A stretch of DNA of 9,170 nucleotides from an uncultured Bacilli bacterium. Its GTDB lineage: Bacteria; Bacillota_I; Bacilli_A; RF39; UBA660. The position numbers and the translations under genes were made by a program. Shown here piece by piece: positions 6,438-9,170 of the stretch. The notes beneath the pieces were generated by a model. That model did no database searches. It was not told where the DNA came from and worked only from the letters and a program-made list of their open reading frames with translations. The stretch covers positions 1 to 9,170 of the forward strand of contig CANQYA010000036.1 in assembly GCA_947627965.1 (NCBI GenBank), written 5' to 3'. The number at the start of each line of letters is the position of its first letter. Within the stretch, counting starts at the first letter, position 1.

Positions 6438-6470
6438 AAAATAAAACCTAGTTTTATTTAAATAACTAGG
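6438..6470 (-). terminator. Second terminator-like hairpin between rpmA and the paralog operon
   Basis: Perfect 7-bp stem (6447-6453 with 6464-6470, CCTAGTT/AACTAGG) and 10-base loop. On the minus strand the 3' arm is followed by TTTTATTTT. It lies about 100 bases beyond the main rpmA terminator and just upstream of the paralog promoter. It may act as a backup insulator or as the end of a short unannotated transcript. Confidence 0.6.
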
Positions 6471-6571
6471 CATTTAATAATCTAAGGCTTCTAAAGTTTT
6501 CTAAGTACTAATTAATACACAACGTATCAAATATTATAGATTAATCAATACTTTTTAACACATTAAATAAT

Positions 6572-6596
6572 AAAAAAAGTATGAATTTCATACTTT
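6572..6596 (-). terminator. Intrinsic terminator of the rplU-prp-rpmA operon
   Basis: Eight-base-pair stem (6576-6583 with 6589-6596, AAAGTATG/CATACTTT) with a 5-base loop, followed on the minus strand by an uninterrupted T-run (6578-6572). It begins 10 bases after the rpmA stop codon. Confidence 0.9.
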
Positions 6597-6606
6597 AAAT
6601 TACTCA

Positions 6607-6894
6607 TTAATTAGCTGGATAACAACTTACTTTAGTTTTATCTTTACCAAATGTTTCATATTTTACAACTCCAGTAACAGTTGTATATAAAGTATCATCG
6701 CTACCTTTTCTTACATTAGTTCCTGGAAATATTTTAGTACCTCTTTGTCTATATAGAATAGAACCAGCACTAACAGTTTCACCATCAGATGCTTTCGCAC
6801 CTAAACGACGACCTTTTGAATCACGACCATTAGATGTAGATCCTTGTCCTTTATGGTGAGCGAATAACTGGATATTTAATCTTAACATATTCAT
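6607..6894 (-). CDS. rpmA: 50S ribosomal protein L27, with cleavable N-terminal propeptide
   Basis: 95 aa, normal length. L27 lies at the peptidyl-transferase centre. The body shows [19 protein letters not shown] and, further on, [20 protein letters not shown]. Residues 1-12 ([12 protein letters not shown]) form the Bacillota-type propeptide; Prp should cut after Ala12 to expose HHKGQGS. The cleavage motif reads IQLFA here where LQFFA is common. The start at 6894 is favoured because GGAGG lies 7 bases upstream; an in-frame Met two codons later is less well placed. The start overlaps the prp stop as ATGA, so the two genes are translationally coupled, which suits a substrate and its protease. 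A strong terminator follows. Confidence 0.97.
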   Translation of the reverse strand: MNMLRLNIQLFAHHKGQGSTSNGRDSKGRRLGAKASDGETVSAGSILYRQRGTKIFPGTNVRKGSDDTLYTTVTGVVKYETFGKDKTKVSCYPAN

Positions 6895-7196
6895 CGTATT
6901 TCCTCCTTTATCTTTATATTATTGGGATAATCACTTTCTAATTCTTTTAATAAATTTAACATATTAGCTATAAGGTTTGAAGTAATTTCATTATTTTTTT
7001 TAACTTTAATAATAAATTCATTATCATTTTCTTGATATTTAATATTATCTTTATCAAACATCAAAATACCATTAACCGTTGTTATAACAATGGACGATAT
7101 CGCACTACAAACAATATCTTTTCCTTTAATATTAAAGCCAGCATGCCCCAATAATTTTATTTCTTCATTATTTTTATTAACTAATACAGTAACCAT
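6891..7196 (-). CDS. prp: Ribosomal-processing cysteine protease Prp
   Basis: 101 aa, typical family length (YsxB). The catalytic pair is visible as H18 in GHAGF and C30 in KDIVCSAIS, with the 12-residue spacing of the family. Prp removes the N-terminal extension of L27 and is essential in Staphylococcus aureus. The C-terminal half is Lys/Glu/Asn rich with the expected helix ([17 protein letters not shown]). It lies between rplU and rpmA, its standard place, 5 bases after the rplU stop. An AGGA site stands about 8 bases before the ATG. The TGA stop overlaps the rpmA start. This TGA is the only TGA stop in the window and supports the standard code. Confidence 0.95.
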   Translation of the reverse strand: MVTVLVNKNNEEIKLLGHAGFNIKGKDIVCSAISSIVITTVNGILMFDKDNIKYQENDNEFIIKVKKNNEITSNLIANMLNLLKELESDYPNNIKIKEEIR

Positions 7197-7201
7197 TTTT
7201 A

Positions 7202-7504
7202 TTATCCTTTAATTTTTTCAATAACAACTTTAGTATATGGTTGTCTATGTCCTTGTTTACGGCGATTACTTCTATCTTTTTGTTTATATTTAAAGATTGT
7301 AATCTTAGGTTGTTTTCCTTGTTTTTCAATTTTTCCTTCAACCGTAACAGACTCAAGATAAGGATTACCTACTTTATCGTCGCATACCAATACTTCGTTA
7401 AATGTAACTTTATCGCCAACATTACCATCTAATTTTTCAACATAAATAATGTCACCTTCTGTAACATAGTATTGTTTACCACCAGTTTTAATAACTGCTT
7501 TCAT
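7202..7504 (-). CDS. rplU: 50S ribosomal protein L21
   Basis: 100 aa, full length. It has the diagnostic start [12 protein letters not shown], the middle VTFNEVLV and the basic C-terminal rRNA-binding stretch [15 protein letters not shown]21 binds 23S rRNA and contacts L20 in the large subunit. A near-perfect ribosome site, AAGGAGG, lies about 8 bases before the ATG. It leads the operon rplU-prp-rpmA and has a leader of about 100 bases containing an L21-type structured RNA, so autogenous control is likely. Confidence 0.98.
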   Translation of the reverse strand: MKAVIKTGGKQYYVTEGDIIYVEKLDGNVGDKVTFNEVLVCDDKVGNPYLESVTVEGKIEKQGKQPKITIFKYKQKDRSNRRKQGHRQPYTKVVIEKIKG

Positions 7505-7524
7505 TTTTATACCTCCTTTATTAA

Positions 7525-7600
7525 TCTAAGACTCGCTCGTAAGGTACAACTACAGTTGTTTTATAACCTTTTTGAGGCGGTTTGAGCTATATAAAGGCAT
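7525..7600 (-). ncRNA. L21 leader (ribosomal protein autoregulatory 5' UTR element)
   Basis: The rplU leader is more GC-rich than the surrounding spacers and has the layout I associate with the Bacillota L21 leader family. A helix closes the element (GCUC 7587-7584 with GAGC 7538-7535). Inside, AAGGU (7570-7566) pairs with ACCUU (7545-7541), continuing with a 6-base bulge into ACAAC/GUUGU (7550-7546 with 7559-7555) around a 4-base loop. A competing helix pairs AACC (7582-7579) with GGUU (7568-7565) and would disrupt the AAGGU/ACCUU helix. Boundaries are approximate. The known family is proposed to bind L21 and regulate the operon; I infer the same here from position and structure. Confidence 0.75.
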
Positions 7601-7612
7601 CAAACATTTAAG

Positions 7613-7641
7613 ATTTTAACACATTTAAAAAAGTTAGTCAA
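7613..7641 (-). promoter_or_regulatory. Sigma-A promoter of the rplU operon
   Basis: On the minus strand: -35 TTGACT (7641-7636), 17-base spacer, extended -10 TG-T-TAAAAT (-10 at 7618-7613). The transcript should start near 7606 and carry a leader of about 100 bases before rplU. Confidence 0.85.
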
Positions 7642-7662
7642 TCATTTACCTATCATTTACCT
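7641..7662. repeat. Perfect 11-bp tandem direct repeat abutting the rplU promoter -35
   Basis: ATCATTTACCT occurs twice without a gap (7641-7651 and 7652-7662), then AT. On the minus strand the unit reads AGGTAAATGAT. The repeat period is about one helical turn and the copies sit immediately upstream of the -35, where an activator or the RNA polymerase alpha subunit would bind. No known regulator motif is recognised. Confidence 0.7.
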
Positions 7663-7737
7663 ATATTTTGTGACTTTTTAACTAAAATGTATTAGTTATT
7701 TATTTACAAATTAGTTAACTTTACTTATCTTTTACTA

Positions 7738-7947
7738 TTACATATACTTTTCCATAGATTTCATCATTTGATTAACTTGTTTTTGTGATGGCTTTCTTCC
7801 CATTTGAGTCATTAAAGCTTTAATCATTTCCTCATTAATTGGGGGATTTTTCTTTAAATAACTAGTCATAACTTTTCTTGATACAAAAAAACCTATAACC
7901 GCACCTATTAATACCCCAAATAATACTTGTAATATATCTATTAACAT
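7738..7947 (-). CDS. yneF: YneF family small membrane protein (UPF0154)
   Basis: 69 aa, near the usual length of about 72. One transmembrane helix spans roughly residues 3-23 ([17 protein letters not shown]). The family-defining tail follows: a [19 protein letters not shown] stretch, then [18 protein letters not shown]. Molecular function is unknown; the tail should face the cytoplasm. The start at 7947 has GGGAG 8 bases upstream. The longer frame beginning with TTG at 7962 overlaps that site and was not used. It lies 41 bases after sirA, as in B. subtilis (tkt-sirA-yneF), and probably shares its transcript. No convincing terminator was found downstream. The only structure there is a set of AT hairpins without a minus-strand T-run (TTAACTAA at 7678-7685 with TTAGTTAA at 7711-7718). 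Confidence 0.93.
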   Translation of the reverse strand: MLIDILQVLFGVLIGAVIGFFVSRKVMTSYLKKNPPINEEMIKALMTQMGRKPSQKQVNQMMKSMEKYM

Positions 7948-7988
7948 ATTATCATCTCCCAATAAGTATTTTACTAAAAATATTCCTT

Positions 7989-8414
7989 TTAGACAAGTGA
8001 TTTAATATTCGATAAGAAAAAATAATCATGATTATTAAAATCACAGACAAAAAAGTTTTCATTATATTGGTTCAAAAGAAGAAAAAATTCCGTATAACTA
8101 CGATTAGCATTTATAATTAAATGCGTTGTTTTTACTTTTAAAATACTTATTTCGTCTTTATATAAATTATTTAAAATATGTTCATCGCCCTTTTTACTAT
8201 ATTTCATTTTGGTATGAAGTAAAATGTATAAATATTTATCTAAATCAAATTTATCTATGCAATCAATCATTTGCTGAAACAAATTAAAGCCATACCCTAT
8301 TTCATTTTTTTGCATATAATACATTTGATTTAAAATGTTATAAAGTGTATTAGGATTATCCTTATAAAGATCGATACATTCATCTTTAACTTTAAAAATA
8401 TAATAAATTCTCAT
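7989..8414 (-). CDS. sirA: Sporulation inhibitor of replication, SirA-like
   Basis: 141 aa (B. subtilis SirA 148). It fits the family in its start, [16 protein letters not shown], and in its end, [33 protein letters not shown], which parallels the FLAMDFN-Y-WLNPVK ending of B. subtilis SirA as I remember it. The middle is diverged. The position between tkt and yneF is the same as in B. subtilis, which strengthens the call. SirA binds domain I of DnaA and blocks new rounds of replication in cells entering sporulation. The start at 8414 has GGGTGAT upstream; the in-frame ATG at 8429 overlaps that site and lacks its own. A Spo0A-box-like site and promoter candidate lie in the 64-base gap after tkt, matching the known Spo0A control of sirA in B. 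subtilis. Confidence 0.85.
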   Translation of the reverse strand: MRIYYIFKVKDECIDLYKDNPNTLYNILNQMYYMQKNEIGYGFNLFQQMIDCIDKFDLDKYLYILLHTKMKYSKKGDEHILNNLYKDEISILKVKTTHLIINANRSYTEFFLLLNQYNENFFVCDFNNHDYFFLSNIKSLV

Positions 8415-8434
8415 ATATAAATCACCCATTATTA

Positions 8435-8468
8435 ATAATAAGGGATAAGAAAAGTAATTTTTGTCAAA
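8435..8468 (-). promoter_or_regulatory. Candidate Spo0A-activated promoter of sirA
   Basis: TTTGTCAAA at 8460-8468 fits the Spo0A-box consensus TTTGTCRAA. On the minus strand the same bases supply a perfect -35 TTGACA (8467-8462). The best -10 is TATTAT (8440-8435), but at a spacing of 21 bases rather than 17. Abnormally long spacing with a 0A box over the -35 is the arrangement known from Spo0A-activated sigma-A promoters such as spoIIG and spoIIE. The predicted start, near 8428, gives a leader of about 14 bases. Confidence 0.55.
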
Positions 8469-8478
8469 AAAAGAAAAC

Positions 8479-9170
8479 TTATTTTAAAAGTTTTTCTATT
8501 TTATCAGCAATTTTAATATAATCAAATTCAAATTCGTTTAATAAGTCATTTTTATTACCACTTTTTCCAAAGTTATTTACGTTAAATAAATGCATATCAT
8601 CTTTAGCAAATTGATACCAAGAGTATGAGGAAGATAATTCGATAACAAAGACATCTTTACCAGTAGGTATTATTTGTTCTTGATATTCTTTTGGCTCATT
8701 TTTAAATATTTCAATCGATGGCATACTTACTAACCTTATAGCAACACCACGTTCAGTAAGTAATTTTTGAACTTTGCTAGCTATTTCCATTTCTTCACCA
8801 CAAGATACTAAAACAGCTTCTAATTCGCCATGTTCTTCTTCTAGAATGTAAGCTCCTTTTTTTACTTCATTTACTTTAGTGTTAGGATTAATATCGGTTT
8901 TATTACGACTTAAAATGATACATGATGGATGTCTTGTCTCTAGGATATTTTTATATGCTCCTAAAACTTCGTTCGCATCACTTGGTCGATATACATCTAA
9001 GTTAGGAATACTTCTTAACATTACTAGTTGTTCAACTGGTTGATGTGTTGGCCCATCTTCTCCAACAGTAATAGAGTCATGAGTAAAGATATAGATAACC
9101 GGTAACTTCATTAAAGCTGTCAATCTAATAGCAGGTTTTAAATAGTCAGCAAATGATAAAAAGGTTGATA
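8479..9170 (-). CDS. tkt: Transketolase, C-terminal part (gene continues beyond the right edge)
   Basis: The frame stays open to the window edge, giving 229 visible residues beginning STFLSFADYLKPAIRL. The true start lies outside the window; the internal TTG at 9121-9123 is not a start. The visible part covers the end of the pyrimidine-binding domain and the C-terminal domain. Substrate- and cofactor-region residues match the family: H30 in FTHDSI, D38 and H42 in GEDGPTHQPVEQL, and R88 in ILSRN, equivalent to E. coli His461, Asp469, His473 and Arg520. Near the end SWYQF and NNFGKSG are typical. Transketolase moves two-carbon ketol units between sugars in the non-oxidative pentose phosphate pathway, using thiamine diphosphate and a divalent metal in the cytoplasm. 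It precedes sirA and yneF as in B. subtilis. Confidence 0.97.
   Translation of the reverse strand, partial: STFLSFADYLKPAIRLTALMKLPVIYIFTHDSITVGEDGPTHQPVEQLVMLRSIPNLDVYRPSDANEVLGAYKNILETRHPSCIILSRNKTDINPNTKVNEVKKGAYILEEEHGELEAVLVSCGEEMEIASKVQKLLTERGVAIRLVSMPSIEIFKNEPKEYQEQIIPTGKDVFVIELSSSYSWYQFAKDDMHLFNVNNFGKSGNKNDLLNEFEFDYIKIADKIEKLLK

Noticed and set aside
6359..6439. N-terminal extension of the first paralog, giving a hydrophobic signal-like segment
   Set aside because: The extension contains the promoter (6381-6409) and the ribosome site of the downstream ATG, and the second paralog has no such segment.
6891..6893. Mollicutes code (TGA read as Trp)
   Set aside because: Trp is TGG where checked, and the only TGA gene end fits a standard ATGA stop-start overlap with normal Prp length.
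7678..7718. AT hairpins after yneF (TTAACTAA with TTAGTTAA or the nearer TTAGTTA) as a terminator
   Set aside because: There is no T-run on the minus strand after the stem and no G-C-rich base, and alternative pairings are equally likely.
1..9170. CRISPR arrays, tRNA or rRNA genes, transposases, prophage genes
   Set aside because: No spaced repeat array, no cloverleaf-like segment and no mobile-element protein was seen. All genes but the paralog pair and the Asn-rich gene are core chromosomal genes.

Overview
The window is a strongly AT-rich stretch of bacterial chromosome in which every recognisable gene lies on the minus strand. The gene set and order match Bacillota of the class Bacilli. 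tkt-sirA-yneF, rplU-prp-rpmA-obg and nusB-xseA-xseB-spoIVB are compressed versions of the Bacillus subtilis order. SirA and SpoIVB, together with Spo0A-box-like sites, point to an endospore-forming organism or a recent descendant of one. The L27 propeptide with its Prp protease is another Bacillota trait. Trp is encoded by TGG where I checked, and prp ends in TGA inside a classic ATGA overlap, so the standard bacterial code fits better than the Mollicutes code. The exact lineage cannot be told from this window; an uncultured gut-type Bacilli relative is a guess.

In the direction of transcription (right to left): (1) The 3' part of transketolase (tkt) runs off the right edge, followed by sirA and yneF. 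A Spo0A-type promoter candidate sits between tkt and sirA. (2) An operon with a strong sigma-A promoter, an 11-bp tandem repeat just upstream of it, an L21-type leader RNA, then rplU, prp and rpmA, ending in a clear intrinsic terminator. (3) A pair of tandem paralogous genes of unknown function (220 and 212 aa) with their own promoter, in the place where B. subtilis carries spo0B. (4) obg with its own promoter and an inverted repeat containing a Spo0A-box match. (5) nusB, xseA, an Asn-rich 91-aa gene and xseB, tightly packed from one promoter to a terminator that overlaps the xseB stop. (6) spoIVB, whose terminator also overlaps its stop codon. (7) A perfect 25-bp inverted repeat at the left edge.

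The genes cover ribosome assembly (L21, L27, Prp, Obg), transcription antitermination (NusB), DNA repair (exonuclease VII), central carbon metabolism (Tkt) and sporulation control (SirA early, SpoIVB late). No gap between genes exceeds 300 bases. The least explained items are the paralog pair, the Asn-rich gene inside the exonuclease VII operon, the two Spo0A-box-like sites and the left-edge inverted repeat. Several genes were shortened from their longest open frame because a Shine-Dalgarno site or promoter decides a later start.
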